Notes under the pieces: generated by a model | Seen by the model: only the letters and a program-made list of their open reading frames with translations | Told to the model about the DNA's origin: nothing | The model's database searches: none | Assembly (NCBI GenBank): GCA_965204875.1 | Contig: OZ242020.1 | Span: 1,736,001-1,800,000 of the forward strand | Reading direction: 5' to 3' | Origin: Aldehydirespirator sp965204875 | GTDB lineage: Bacteria > Actinomycetota > Acidimicrobiia > Acidimicrobiales > Aldehydirespiratoraceae | DNA: 64,000 nucleotides | Part shown: positions 1-7,624 of the stretch, in pieces | How positions within the stretch are numbered: the first letter of the stretch is position 1 | How the letters are laid out: every line of letters begins with the position of its first letter | Made by a program: the position numbers and the translations under genes

Positions 1-1
1 G

Positions 2-262
2 CTCGGCGTGTCCGGCACCGTCACGGTGATGACGGGCGGCCTGTTCCAACATCACACCACGGTGCTGGTGGATGCGGTGATGAGCGAGCTGCCAGGCGCC
101 CGGGCCGTGCGCACGACGCTTCCGCCGGTCGTCGGCGCGCTGATGGCGGCACTGGACCAGCTAGGCGAGCCGTCCGATGCCGCTGCGATAGACCGTTCGC
201 TGCACTGCTATAGGCTCGGGGTCGATGCACGGCGCTCACATGATGCGGGCACTGCCACATGA
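2..262 (+). CDS. C-terminal part of a BadF/BadG-type (N-acetylglucosamine kinase-like) sugar kinase, cut by the window edge
   Basis: The frame is open from the first bases and ends at 262, so only the last ~86 residues are visible. The stretch GGLFQHH, then a conserved-looking VDAVMSELPGA segment and the PPVVGALMAAL helix match the C-terminal end of the BadF/BadG/BcrA/BcrD ATPase fold, which in carbohydrate clusters is usually an amino-sugar kinase. The phosphate-binding loops lie outside the window, so substrate cannot be judged. It is followed 80 bp later, on the same strand, by a GH4 glycosidase, which fits a sugar-uptake or sugar-recycling operon. The last ~17 codons overlap a small duplicated segment (see 211-318), so the tail may be an acquired extension. 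The call rests on a short stretch and is moderate. Confidence 0.55.
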   Translation, partial: LGVSGTVTVMTGGLFQHHTTVLVDAVMSELPGARAVRTTLPPVVGALMAALDQLGEPSDAAAIDRSLHCYRLGVDARRSHDAGTAT

Positions 263-318
263 TGCGGACACTGCGCTGCTGGAACGTGCCGTAGGCTCGG
301 GGTTCATGCGCGGCGCTC
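211..318 (+). repeat. Imperfect direct repeats at the kinase/GH4 junction
   Basis: A 27-bp segment beginning TAGGCTCGGGGT at 211-237 recurs at 292-318 with few mismatches, and between them ACATGATGCGG.CACTGC occurs twice in tandem. The first copy is inside the kinase tail and the last ends 23 bp before the GH4 start. It is one of many junction-associated duplications in the window. Confidence 0.7.
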
Positions 319-341
319 GGCCACATAGCTCCACCACATAA

Positions 342-1643
342 GTGGCGCGAATCAAGCTCGCCTACATCGGCGGCGGGTCAACCCGTGCGCCGGGCACGAT
401 GGCCAGCTTCGCCCATCAGGGTGAGAACTTCGACGGTTCCGAGGTGGTGCTCATCGACTTGAACGAGGAGCGCCTGGCTCTGGCGAGGCAGATCGCGCAG
501 CGCATGATGTCGGCGCGGGGACTCGACATCAGCGTGACGGCCACCACCGACCGTCTCGGGGGACTTCAGGGCTGCGACGCGGTGCTCACCAGCTTCCGGC
601 CTGGCGGTTTCGAGGCCCGTGTTCTGGATGAGCGCATCCCGCTGTCACACAATGTCATCGGCCAGGAGACGCAGGGCCCGGGCGGTTTCTTCATGGCGCT
701 GCGGTCGATCACCGCCATGAAGGAGATCCTTGCCGATGTCGACAGGGCTTGTCCCGACGCGACGATCTTCAACTACACCAACCCCGTGAACATCGTGTCG
801 CAGGCCGTGTCGGACAACTCCGGCGCCGACATCGTGTCACTGTGCGAGGGCCCCATCGTCTATCCCAGGATGCTGGCCGAAGCGGTCGGTCTCGATCCCG
901 CCAAGCTCGACGTCGCCAGCGTCGGGCTCAACCACGGGTCGTGGTCGGTGAGGCACCGCTACGACGGTCGGCCCCTGATACCGGTGCTGCAGGACAAGTG
1001 GAACTCCGAAGCCGACGACCCCGGCTTGGACGGCTGGGAGCGCCGCATGCTGCAGCTGGCCGCGGCGATGGACTCGGTGCCCAGCGGCTACTTCCAGTAC
1101 TACTACTTCGAGGACGAGATACTCGCTGAGTACCACGCCAAGGCCACCACTCGCGCCGAGGACATCCTGGCCGAGGTGCCGTCATATTGGACGCACTACA
1201 CCGAGCAGGCCCGAAGCGACGACCCGCAGCTTGATCCCGCGAGGTCGCGGGGCGGGATCCACGAACTGGAACTGGCGATCGACTGCATGGACGCCGTGTT
1301 CAACGACCGCGACGAGGTGATGACCGTCAACGTCGCCAACAACGGCAGCATCGACGGGTTCGAGGATTCACTCGTGGTGGAGACCCTGGGACGCTGCGAC
1401 GCGAGCGGTGTGCGCCCGATCGACATGCCGGGCCTGCCGGCTCACCTGCGCGGCCTGGTCGAGGCGCTGGCCTACTACCAGCAATCCGCCGCTGATGCGG
1501 CCTGGGGTGGGACGAGCCACGAGGCCGTCCAGGCTCTCGCCTCGCACCCGCTGGTCAGGTCGATCCACAAAGCCGAGGCCCTATACCGCGAGATGGCCCA
1601 CGCCCACCGCGACTACCTCCCCGACCGCCTGATCCCCGCCTAG
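342..1643 (+). CDS. Family 4 glycosyl hydrolase (NAD+/Mn2+-dependent alpha-galactosidase or phospho-glucosidase type)
   Basis: The 433-residue protein has the usual GH4 length and layout: an N-terminal Rossmann NAD+ loop (IGGGST, residues 9-14) with an acidic end of strand 2 (LIDLN, 38-41), the NYTNP box at 144-148, the metal-ligand cysteine in LCEGP (C168) and the metal-ligand histidine in GLNHGSW (H198). GH4 enzymes cleave glycosides by an oxidation-elimination route using NAD+ and Mn2+ and are cytoplasmic. The family covers alpha-galactosidases, alpha-glucuronidases and 6-phospho-glycosidases; I cannot assign the substrate. The start is GTG at 342, directly after a repeat-rich spacer, with no convincing Shine-Dalgarno sequence. 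Upstream is the end of a sugar kinase, so the two probably serve one sugar pathway. The stop lies 79 bp before the insertion sequence. Confidence 0.88.
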   Translation: MARIKLAYIGGGSTRAPGTMASFAHQGENFDGSEVVLIDLNEERLALARQIAQRMMSARGLDISVTATTDRLGGLQGCDAVLTSFRPGGFEARVLDERIPLSHNVIGQETQGPGGFFMALRSITAMKEILADVDRACPDATIFNYTNPVNIVSQAVSDNSGADIVSLCEGPIVYPRMLAEAVGLDPAKLDVASVGLNHGSWSVRHRYDGRPLIPVLQDKWNSEADDPGLDGWERRMLQLAAAMDSVPSGYFQYYYFEDEILAEYHAKATTRAEDILAEVPSYWTHYTEQARSDDPQLDPARSRGGIHELELAIDCMDAVFNDRDEVMTVNVANNGSIDGFEDSLVVETLGRCDASGVRPIDMPGLPAHLRGLVEALAYYQQSAADAAWGGTSHEAVQALASHPLVRSIHKAEALYREMAHAHRDYLPDRLIPA

Positions 1644-1714
1644 CACGACCGTGGTGCCCGCACCGCCACGGATTGCGCTCAGGAGCCTGCGTTGTGAGTG
1701 ACGATGCGAGGCCA

Positions 1715-1722
1715 ATCAAGTG
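1715..1722. repeat. Left copy of the 8-bp target-site duplication of the insertion sequence
   Basis: ATCAAGTG sits immediately outside the left inverted repeat and is repeated exactly at 3075-3082 outside the right one. An 8-bp duplication is the normal length for ISL3-family insertion. Confidence 0.92.
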
Positions 1723-1749
1723 GGCCCTTCGCGTTTTTGTGGGATGGGG
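1723..1749 (+). repeat. Left terminal inverted repeat of the ISL3 element
   Basis: 27 bp starting GGCCCTTCGCG and ending GTGGGATGGGG. It matches the reverse complement of 3048-3074 except at positions 2, 3 and 12. Confidence 0.9.
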
Positions 1750-1769
1750 GTTGCTGGTGTCGGTTGGGT

Positions 1770-2966
1770 TCATGTTATGAGGAGTGCTCGGGTTTGGTAG
1801 TTGGTGGGGTTGGTGAAGCCGTGGGCGGTGCGTCGTAGGATTTGTAGGAGGTTGTTGATGCCCTCGATGCGGCCGTTGCTGGGTCGGCTGGTGTGGTGCC
1901 ATGCGAGGATTTCGGGGCTCCATTGGATGATGGTGTCTACGATTTTGTGGTATTCGGGTAGCTTGCCGGTTTGGTAGAGGTCACAGAACCGGTCAAGGGC
2001 GGCGAGGGCGCCTTGGTGGTCGTCGGCGGTGTAGAGGCCGTGGAGTTCTTGTAGCGCGTCCCAGCCGGCTTGGAGCCTTGGGTGCGCCTCGAACAGCGTG
2101 TCGAGCCGCTGCCGGTCAGAGTCTGTGAGGGTGTCGCCGCGGCGTAGCAGCAGGAACCTGGCTCGGAACACGTCGCGGTCAAAGACAGGCTGGACGCCCG
2201 GGGGCTGTCGGCGTTGGGTGTCGCGGCGCACCGCGGTGAGCCCCGCTGTGAACCATCTGATGACGTGGAACCGGTCCAGCACATGCCGACAGTGTCCCAG
2301 GTGCTGGGTGATGGCGGCCTTGTAGGCGGGCGATCCGTCGCTGACCACGACCTTGACCTGCTTGCACCATCTATACCCCTGCTGAGCTAGGAACGTTGAC
2401 AGCGCGGCGGTGGTGCGCGACGGGATCAGCGCCAGGATCCGGCCGGTGTCGCCGCAGGCGACCACGGTCACGTAACGATGCCCTTTGCGGATCGAGGTCT
2501 CATCCACCAACAGCACCCTGCACACGCGGCTTCTGCGATGCTCAGCCACAAGCCCGGCCCAGGAGCTGAGCACGCCCATCACCAGCCACCAGCTCAGCCC
2601 GTGACGCCTCGCGGCCGCCGAGACCGGCATGACCCTGGCATCGGCCACCAGCCTGCGCGCCAGCCGCCCCGTCAACCCGCCCTCGAACGCCGGATGCTCC
2701 TCCAAAAACCGGCTGCCGCAGTCGTCGCAGCGGAACCGGCGGCGCCGCCACACCAGCGTCACCACCCGCCCCGAGATCTCCAGATCACGCACCCGCTTAT
2801 CGCGCCGGTCATGCACCCTATGGCACTTGAACCCGCACTGAGGGCACCGCAACCGCCGCCAGGTGGCCTCCACAGCCACCACCAACCGCTCCGGGGAGTC
2901 CGAGACAACCCCCAACACCCGCAACTGCGGCAAACCCAACCGCACCCCCATAACATCCGCAGCCAT
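1770..2966 (-). CDS. ISL3-family transposase
   Basis: The 398-residue protein has the ISL3 order: an N-terminal zinc-finger region with two CxxC pairs (CPQCGFKCH and CDDCGSRF), a helix-turn-helix stretch, then a DDE catalytic core with the aspartates in LLVDETS and VVSDGSP and the glutamate in RIEGINN. The second aspartate motif is followed by a typical HVLDRFHV segment. No internal stop or frameshift is visible and both catalytic aspartates and the glutamate are present, so the enzyme should be functional. It fills the insertion sequence, ending 47 bp inside the left inverted repeat boundary and starting 108 bp inside the right one. The ATG at 2966 gives the usual ISL3 length. Confidence 0.93.
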   Translation of the reverse strand: MAADVMGVRLGLPQLRVLGVVSDSPERLVVAVEATWRRLRCPQCGFKCHRVHDRRDKRVRDLEISGRVVTLVWRRRRFRCDDCGSRFLEEHPAFEGGLTGRLARRLVADARVMPVSAAARRHGLSWWLVMGVLSSWAGLVAEHRRSRVCRVLLVDETSIRKGHRYVTVVACGDTGRILALIPSRTTAALSTFLAQQGYRWCKQVKVVVSDGSPAYKAAITQHLGHCRHVLDRFHVIRWFTAGLTAVRRDTQRRQPPGVQPVFDRDVFRARFLLLRRGDTLTDSDRQRLDTLFEAHPRLQAGWDALQELHGLYTADDHQGALAALDRFCDLYQTGKLPEYHKIVDTIIQWSPEILAWHHTSRPSNGRIEGINNLLQILRRTAHGFTNPTNYQTRALLIT

Positions 2967-3038
2967 CGAGGCCCTCCTGGATCGTCGGTCGCTTACACAA
3001 CCGATTCCAGCAGGGCCTCGACCCCCACACAGGGACCC

Positions 3039-3746
3039 TCAACCACCCCCCATCCCACAAAACCGCGAAGGCTCATCAAGTGTGCCGTTAGTTTGACTCC
3101 ACGTCGTAGTGAGTTCCTGGCCGAGTCTTTCCACAAGGTCGCGACGTTCTGAGACGAATCCATTAGATGAGGCGTCCTTCAGTGGAGCGATTAGGCGGAG
3201 ATATAGGTCGGGATCACCGGAGATTAGTTCCCAAAAAGGAGTACCGCATACCTTGCGATAATCACCGAAGTCGGTATCGCCCCTTCCGTAGCAGCATCCG
3301 TTCACAGCCATCACATTTGTGTCTAGATTATGCTGGCGGATCAGTCGCGATGCCGAATTCAAATCTTGACGCATTCGTCTGATTTGACTAGAGTTACCCC
3401 AGTTAGGCCCCGATTTGATGGCCACAATATAGCGCCGTTGTGCTCGGTTGAACTCAAGATCCACGCCACTAGCAGCCGATTTCTGGCCACCGTAGACCGC
3501 TTCGCAAATTTCGATGGCTATGCTTTCAAGCGTATTACCGAACTGTGTCTCTTCTGAAGATGAGAGAGCTGCCGATACCAGTTCCTCAGCTAGTTCAGCA
3601 GGTGTGTCCACCCCGCGGGCGATGAACAGGTACGGGTTCTTGCGAGAAAGGAGGTTGTTGATGGTCAGTTTCTCTATGGTAGCGCGTCGTTTGGCAGCAA
3701 ATGCCTCTACCTGTCTGCGGACTATAGGTGCTAGGTCAACCGGCAT
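3039..3746 (-). CDS. PmeII-like type II restriction endonuclease, 3' end replaced by the insertion sequence
   Basis: The 235-residue protein resembles the PmeII-type restriction endonuclease family: a helical N-terminus (LAPIVRRQVEAFAAKR), then a PD-(D/E)xK-like core in which GVDLEF supplies the acidic residue and YIVAIKSGPNWGN the lysine strand with its characteristic KSGPNWGN continuation. The ATG at 3746 overlaps the methyltransferase stop as TAATG, indicating translational coupling of R after M. The last 11 residues (EPSRFCGMGGG) come from the right end of the ISL3 element; without it the frame would have ended WPRIVTHNAGS at 1679, exactly the same number of residues. The catalytic core is untouched, so activity may survive. 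Base composition is lower in GC than the metabolic genes next door. Confidence 0.8.
   Translation of the reverse strand: MPVDLAPIVRRQVEAFAAKRRATIEKLTINNLLSRKNPYLFIARGVDTPAELAEELVSAALSSSEETQFGNTLESIAIEICEAVYGGQKSAASGVDLEFNRAQRRYIVAIKSGPNWGNSSQIRRMRQDLNSASRLIRQHNLDTNVMAVNGCCYGRGDTDFGDYRKVCGTPFWELISGDPDLYLRLIAPLKDASSNGFVSERRDLVERLGQELTTTWSQTNGTLDEPSRFCGMGGG
3048..3074 (-). repeat. Right terminal inverted repeat of the ISL3 element
   Basis: Read on the minus strand it begins GAGCCTTCGCGG and runs into GTGGGATGGGG. It also encodes the altered C-terminus of the restriction gene. Confidence 0.9.
3075..3082. repeat. Right copy of the 8-bp target-site duplication
   Basis: ATCAAGTG, identical to 1715-1722. 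On the minus strand it falls inside the last native codons (Thr-Leu-Asp) of the restriction gene. Confidence 0.92.
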
Positions 3747-4645
3747 TACAGGCAGCCGAGTCGGCGGCGGGCGATGCGGCAATGGTCAGTGTCGATGTCT
3801 ATGCCGATGCCTTGTCGCTTCAAGTTGACGGCGGACACCACCGTTGTTCCGGAGCCGACGAATGGGTCGAGCACGGTGTCGCCCTGGATTGTGAACAGTC
3901 GGATGAACCACTCAGGAAGAGCTTCGGGAAACGCTGCCGAGTGGGATCGATTGGCGCACTCTGTGGCCATGTGAAGGACGTTCGTTGGGTACACCATGTC
4001 ACGACCTACCCAATTGGAGACATTCTTGCCGAATCCGTTGCCGACCGCCGACTTATCGCGCACCTTGTCCGTTTCGCTGAGAGTTTCCAGTCGACGCTTG
4101 GCCCAGTCACCCACCGGCACCATCACCTCTTTTTGGTACATCTTGAACTTGCGCTGCTTGTTGAATTGCAGTAGACGTTCCCACGAGTCCCGGAAACGGT
4201 TGGGCCACTTGCCAGGGTAGCTGTTCTTCTTGTGCCAAATTAGCTCTTCTGTCCAAAGCCACCCTGCATCTCGCATAGCCTGTATGAGTTCGATCACGTA
4301 GGTGTGACGCTCACCGTTGATGACGCTCTCCTTGATGTTCAAGACGAACGTGCCGTCGCTGCGTAGCACGCGTTGAATCGCCTCGGCCCGGGGCATGAAC
4401 CACTCGACATAATTGTCAGGGTGAACACCTCCGTAGGTTGATTGCCGCCTGTCGGCATACGGCGGCGACGTGAACACCAACTGCACGGACCCTTCGGCGA
4501 GTTTGGCCAGTTCGGTCAAGGCGTCGCCCTCGATGATGCGTCCCGGCGCGTTCGTCTGGAACCCTCGTGCGGAACGCGACGAACTCGTGCCGGTTGCTGT
4601 CGCTTCGGATTGGCTGCCTGTTACTGGCAGCGTGATCTGGCTCAT
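3746..4645 (-). CDS. Type II beta-class DNA methyltransferase (TSPPY; probably N4-cytosine)
   Basis: From the ATG at 4645, which has the strong Shine-Dalgarno GAGGAGG about 5 nt upstream, the protein has 299 residues. The catalytic motif IV TSPPY is at 59-63 and the S-adenosylmethionine motif I DPFVGSGTT near 260-268, so catalysis precedes cofactor binding, the beta-class order. TSPPY is most typical of N4-cytosine enzymes, though some N6-adenine enzymes also carry it. It should protect the recognition site of the endonuclease encoded directly downstream, with which it overlaps by the TAATG junction. The longer open frame up to 4780 overlaps the kinase gene and is not needed. The pair sits directly after the metabolic operon in the same direction, 19 bp beyond the ROK stop. 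Confidence 0.88.
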   Translation of the reverse strand: MSQITLPVTGSQSEATATGTSSSRSARGFQTNAPGRIIEGDALTELAKLAEGSVQLVFTSPPYADRRQSTYGGVHPDNYVEWFMPRAEAIQRVLRSDGTFVLNIKESVINGERHTYVIELIQAMRDAGWLWTEELIWHKKNSYPGKWPNRFRDSWERLLQFNKQRKFKMYQKEVMVPVGDWAKRRLETLSETDKVRDKSAVGNGFGKNVSNWVGRDMVYPTNVLHMATECANRSHSAAFPEALPEWFIRLFTIQGDTVLDPFVGSGTTVVSAVNLKRQGIGIDIDTDHCRIARRRLGCL

Positions 4646-4664
4646 TTGTACCTCCTCTGTCACC

Positions 4665-5528
4665 CTAGTTGAGCATTCCGGCGCCGATGACGCCTGCTTG
4701 AGGGCCGAGTTGCGCCTGTAGCAGGGGCGGCGGATCCGGCCGGCCGCTGGTGAGCCTGGCATAGCCGTGTGACAGCGCATCGAGGAAGGGTCTACCGCTG
4801 GTGCCGAGTCCTCCGCCGAGGATCAACGCTGCGGGATCGAGCAGATGCACGACGCTGCACAACGCCGTCGCCACGATCTCGCCTGCACGCCGCAAGATCT
4901 CAGTCTTATCGCCGGTGCCCGACCCACACGGGCCGTCGCCGCGGGCCGCGGCCTTGAGGGTCGCGTCGATGGCCCGGCCCGAGGCCTGCTCCTCCACGGT
5001 CAGGGGCGCGGCGGGGCGCATGGCGAGGGTCAGGTTCACGGGAAGCTCGCCGAGGGCTATGGCCTCGCCGCGCTGACCGGCCCACGGGTGCCCGCCGACC
5101 ACGAAGGTAGAGGAGATCCCGGTGCCGATGATGACGAAGACGAAGCTGGGAAGCCCCTTGCCGTGACCGAGCAGGCTCTCGGCTCGGGCCGCGCAGCGCA
5201 CGTCGGAGTCGAACACGATCGGCGTGCCGGATGCGGTCGTCGCGGGAAGTTCTCGCAACGACGGCAGCACGAGGCCGCTACTGATCCGACCGTCGGGCGT
5301 GACGTACTCGGGAACCCCCACCCCGACCCTCTTCACAGCCATCTTGCGGGCCGCCGCGCTCTGCAGCAAGCGATCGATCAGCGCCAGCGTCACCTCAGCG
5401 CTGTTGTCGTGATCGCCGTGGCACGGTGTGGGCAGGATCTCCATGTCGTACACCTCGCCACCCGCGCCGACGATCGCGCCCGCGATCTTCGTGCCGCCAA
5501 CATCGATACCCACACCAACCGGAGTCAC
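4665..5528 (-). CDS. ROK-family sugar kinase/repressor-fold protein lacking the zinc motif
   Basis: The 287-residue product (GTG at 5528, preceded by GGAGGCGAG) has the ROK/actin-like ATPase phosphate-1 loop VGIDVGGTK at its N-terminus, the conserved aspartate in VFDSDVRCAARAE, the adenosine-side GTGISSTFV loop and a C-terminal LILGGGLGTSG segment. ROK glucokinases normally carry an ExGH box and a CxCGxxGC zinc cluster; here that region reads GELPVNLTLAMRPAAPLTVEEQ with neither the histidine nor the cysteines. Substrate or even catalysis is therefore uncertain. It is the last metabolic gene of the minus-strand operon, after the bicupin, and its role there is probably to phosphorylate a sugar-like intermediate, which is inference. 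A longer GTG start at 5552 is possible. Confidence 0.8.
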   Translation of the reverse strand: MTPVGVGIDVGGTKIAGAIVGAGGEVYDMEILPTPCHGDHDNSAEVTLALIDRLLQSAAARKMAVKRVGVGVPEYVTPDGRISSGLVLPSLRELPATTASGTPIVFDSDVRCAARAESLLGHGKGLPSFVFVIIGTGISSTFVVGGHPWAGQRGEAIALGELPVNLTLAMRPAAPLTVEEQASGRAIDATLKAAARGDGPCGSGTGDKTEILRRAGEIVATALCSVVHLLDPAALILGGGLGTSGRPFLDALSHGYARLTSGRPDPPPLLQAQLGPQAGVIGAGMLN

Positions 5529-5570
5529 GCAACGATCACCCTCGCCTCCCACTCAAGTGGCTGCAGTTGC

Positions 5571-6443
5571 TCAGCCGGGTTGTGGGCCGATGTCGCTGGT
5601 GCTTGTCCAGCCGGGGCCGATCCCGCAGAGCCACACGGCCTCGGTGTTGCCTGCGGACAGATACGAGTGGGGTGTGCCCGGTGGCAGCACGGCGGCGTCG
5701 CCGGACTCAAGGTAGAGGCAGTTCGCGTCAGGCGAGGTCGGGGTCGTTATCACGAGGCTGCCCGCCAGCAGCAGCACGAACTCCTCGCCGGGGTGCTGCT
5801 CGTTCTCTGAGGCAGCGCCCGCCCGCAGGTGGCACCGCAGCACCGTGAGGTGTTCGGTCGCGGCGAACAAGGCCACCTCCAGAGCGCCGCGGCTGCCCCA
5901 GGCGAGGTCGCTCTCGCGCACGGGCCAGAGGCGCCGCTCAAGTTGGTCGCGCATCATCGGCCAAGAGCCGAGCAGCCGCCCGTCCACGGTCTGCACGTGC
6001 TCCAGATAGGGCTGGGCCCGCCCGTAGGCGCTCGACGCTCCGGTCGCCGGAGTGGGGGCGAAGAACTCCAGCACCCGCACCCCCCGGTCGCCCGCAGCAC
6101 GGCCGTGATGCCATGTGTCCCGCCTGAAGAACACCGCCTCGCCCGTGCCGGCCCGCTGGGTCTCGCCCGAGGAGGGGTCGCTCAACATCAGCACACCGTC
6201 GAGCACGTACAGCAACTCGTCGGCGGCGAAGATCGTCGGGTTCTGGCGGGAGTGGCCGAAGCTGCCGCCGGGTGGCATCGAGAACTCCAGCACATGGAGC
6301 ATCTGCGAGGACAGGTAGACGCGGTCGAGCACTGCGCCCGAGGCCTCATCCCCCCAGATGTGGCGGGTCCGATCAGCCGCCGGTATCGCTGCCGGCCGGT
6401 CGAACACCGGTCGCGGGGTGGGCCGCCGAGACTCGTTGCTCAT
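5571..6443 (-). CDS. Bicupin (two cupin domains)
   Basis: The 290-residue protein contains two cupin barrels. The first (about residues 55-135) has the pattern PPGGSFGHSRQNP, ELLYVLDGVL and the RRDTWHHG second motif; the second (about 195-285) has HPGEEFVLLLAGSL and PPGTPHSYLS. Histidine and glutamate ligands for one metal are present in each. Such proteins may be ring-cleaving dioxygenases, sugar isomerases or ligand sensors; the sequence alone does not decide. It is in the operon with mch and the luciferase-like oxidoreductase. The chosen ATG at 6443 begins MSNESRR; this start region is the unit copied in the 61-bp tandem repeat upstream, and in-frame starts exist in the neighbouring copy, for example ATG at 6488. 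Confidence 0.8.
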   Translation of the reverse strand: MSNESRRPTPRPVFDRPAAIPAADRTRHIWGDEASGAVLDRVYLSSQMLHVLEFSMPPGGSFGHSRQNPTIFAADELLYVLDGVLMLSDPSSGETQRAGTGEAVFFRRDTWHHGRAAGDRGVRVLEFFAPTPATGASSAYGRAQPYLEHVQTVDGRLLGSWPMMRDQLERRLWPVRESDLAWGSRGALEVALFAATEHLTVLRCHLRAGAASENEQHPGEEFVLLLAGSLVITTPTSPDANCLYLESGDAAVLPPGTPHSYLSAGNTEAVWLCGIGPGWTSTSDIGPQPG

Positions 6444-6587
6444 GCGCGAGGCCGTGGCCCGATCATCCGGCGCAGCGGACAGAGGCATGAGACTCGTTGC
6501 TCACGCGCGAGGCCGTTGCCCGATCAACCGGCGCAGCGGACACAGGCATGAGACTCGTTGCTCACGCGCGGGGCCGTTGCTCACACC
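6428..6587 (-). repeat. 61-bp tandem repeat (about 2.6 copies) over the start of the bicupin gene
   Basis: Copies start at 6428, 6489 and 6550 (plus-strand GAGACTCGTTGCTCA...), period 61 bp, the last truncated where it meets the end of the luciferase-like gene. Each copy contains the bicupin start region, ATG/GTG-AGCAACGAGTC on the minus strand. The final copy merges with the upstream gene's stop as GTGTGAGCAACG, implying that the two genes once overlapped or abutted. Confidence 0.9.
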
Positions 6588-7624
6588 GAAGCGATGGCGG
6601 CCACTTCGGCCAGCAGCTCGCGGTTGGCGTCGAGGCCGGGCGAGATGATGTTTACGAAGAACGCGTCAAGCACGTGCTCGCCCATCAGGTGCTGGAGCTG
6701 GCTGCGGCATTCCGCGGGAGTGCCCGCGATCTGGTACCGGGCGACGAGCTCGTCGGTCACGAGCCGGCCGACCGCTTCGGGGCCGCCCTGCTCGAAGGCT
6801 TGCCGCAGGCCGGCGATCTCACTCCCGCTGAGGCCCAGGTTCTTGAGCAGGCGCTGGGGGCTGTCCATGATGGCGTAGCCGTAGAGGTGCTTGGCCTCCT
6901 CGATCATCTCCGGCTTGTACGCCAGCCGGTCGAGGTAGACGCGTGTCAGCGGCGGGCGTGATCCGGCGACCGCCGGCCCTGCCCCGCTGGCCGCTCGCCC
7001 CTGATCGGCCGTTGCCCGGGCTTGATCGCCGGCCGCTCGGGCCTGATCGGCTATGGCGAAGGCGTCGGTGAGGTCTGCCTTGACCATGAGCACCACACCG
7101 TCGGCGAGCTTGCCGGCGAGGGCCAGCATCCGCTCGCCGCGCGCCGCCACCCACACCGGGATCGAGTGCTCGCCGGTGGCGAGCTGTGCCGCCTCCAGGC
7201 ACAGCCGCTGCCCCTGCCAGGTGACCGGCTGCCCGCTCCACAGCATCCGCAGCGCCTCGATCATGTCGGCCATAATCGCCAGGGGCGCCGACCTCTTGAT
7301 CCCCATCGGGTGCAGCACCATGGTGCCGCCCGCCACCAGCGTCACGAACGCCCGGCCACCGCTCATCTCATCGATTGTCGCTACCCCGGCGGCCGTGGCG
7401 GCCGGATGGCGGGTGTATGGGTTGGTCACAGGGCCCAGCCGGATGCTGCTCGTGGCGCGCGCCGCCGCGCCCAGCACCGAATAGACGTCGAGCATCAGGC
7501 CCTCATCGGCCACCATGCAGTAGGAGTAGCCCAACTCCTCGGCGGCGGCGACCGTGTCGATCAGCTCCGACGAACCCATGGTCGGAACGATCTGCAGCCC
7601 CAGCTTCATCTCGGGGATACTCAC
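6581..7624 (-). CDS. Luciferase-like (LLM class), probably F420-dependent oxidoreductase related to methylene-H4MPT reductase
   Basis: The 347-residue protein has the bacterial-luciferase TIM-barrel signature of F420-dependent enzymes: KLGLQIVP at the N-terminus, AAAEELGYSYCMVADE, IRLGPVTNPYTRHP, and IPVWVAARGERMLALAGKLADGVVL for the phosphate pocket. Methylene-tetrahydromethanopterin reductase (Mer) belongs to this family, and its position translationally coupled to mch (GTGA overlap, GTG at 7624) makes a Mer-like hydride transfer an attractive but unproven role. Glycosidic-alcohol dehydrogenases and monooxygenases share the fold. Around residues 190-215 there is a low-complexity insertion, DQARAAGDQARATADQGRAAS, built of imperfect in-frame repeats, in what should be a surface loop. 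Confidence 0.82.
   Translation of the reverse strand: MSIPEMKLGLQIVPTMGSSELIDTVAAAEELGYSYCMVADEGLMLDVYSVLGAAARATSSIRLGPVTNPYTRHPAATAAGVATIDEMSGGRAFVTLVAGGTMVLHPMGIKRSAPLAIMADMIEALRMLWSGQPVTWQGQRLCLEAAQLATGEHSIPVWVAARGERMLALAGKLADGVVLMVKADLTDAFAIADQARAAGDQARATADQGRAASGAGPAVAGSRPPLTRVYLDRLAYKPEMIEEAKHLYGYAIMDSPQRLLKNLGLSGSEIAGLRQAFEQGGPEAVGRLVTDELVARYQIAGTPAECRSQLQHLMGEHVLDAFFVNIISPGLDANRELLAEVAAIASV

Larger units (their letters stand above)
1723..3074. mobile_element. Complete ISL3-family insertion sequence (1352 bp)
   Basis: The element is bounded by 27-bp inverted repeats (1723-1749 and 3048-3074) agreeing at 24 positions and flanked by an exact 8-bp direct repeat, ATCAAGTG. It holds one transposase gene on the minus strand. 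Length, repeat sequence (inner end TTTTGTGGGATGGGG) and 8-bp duplication all fit ISL3. It has inserted into the 3' end of the type II restriction gene at 3039-3746: joining the flanks and dropping one ATCAAGTG continues that reading frame for 11 more codons to a stop at 1681-1679. The intact transposase, good repeats and exact duplication suggest a recent, possibly still active insertion. Confidence 0.93.

Noticed and set aside
3746..4780. Longer methyltransferase start at 4780
   Set aside because: The extra 45 residues overlap the kinase gene and lack conservation; ATG 4645 has GAGGAGG upstream.
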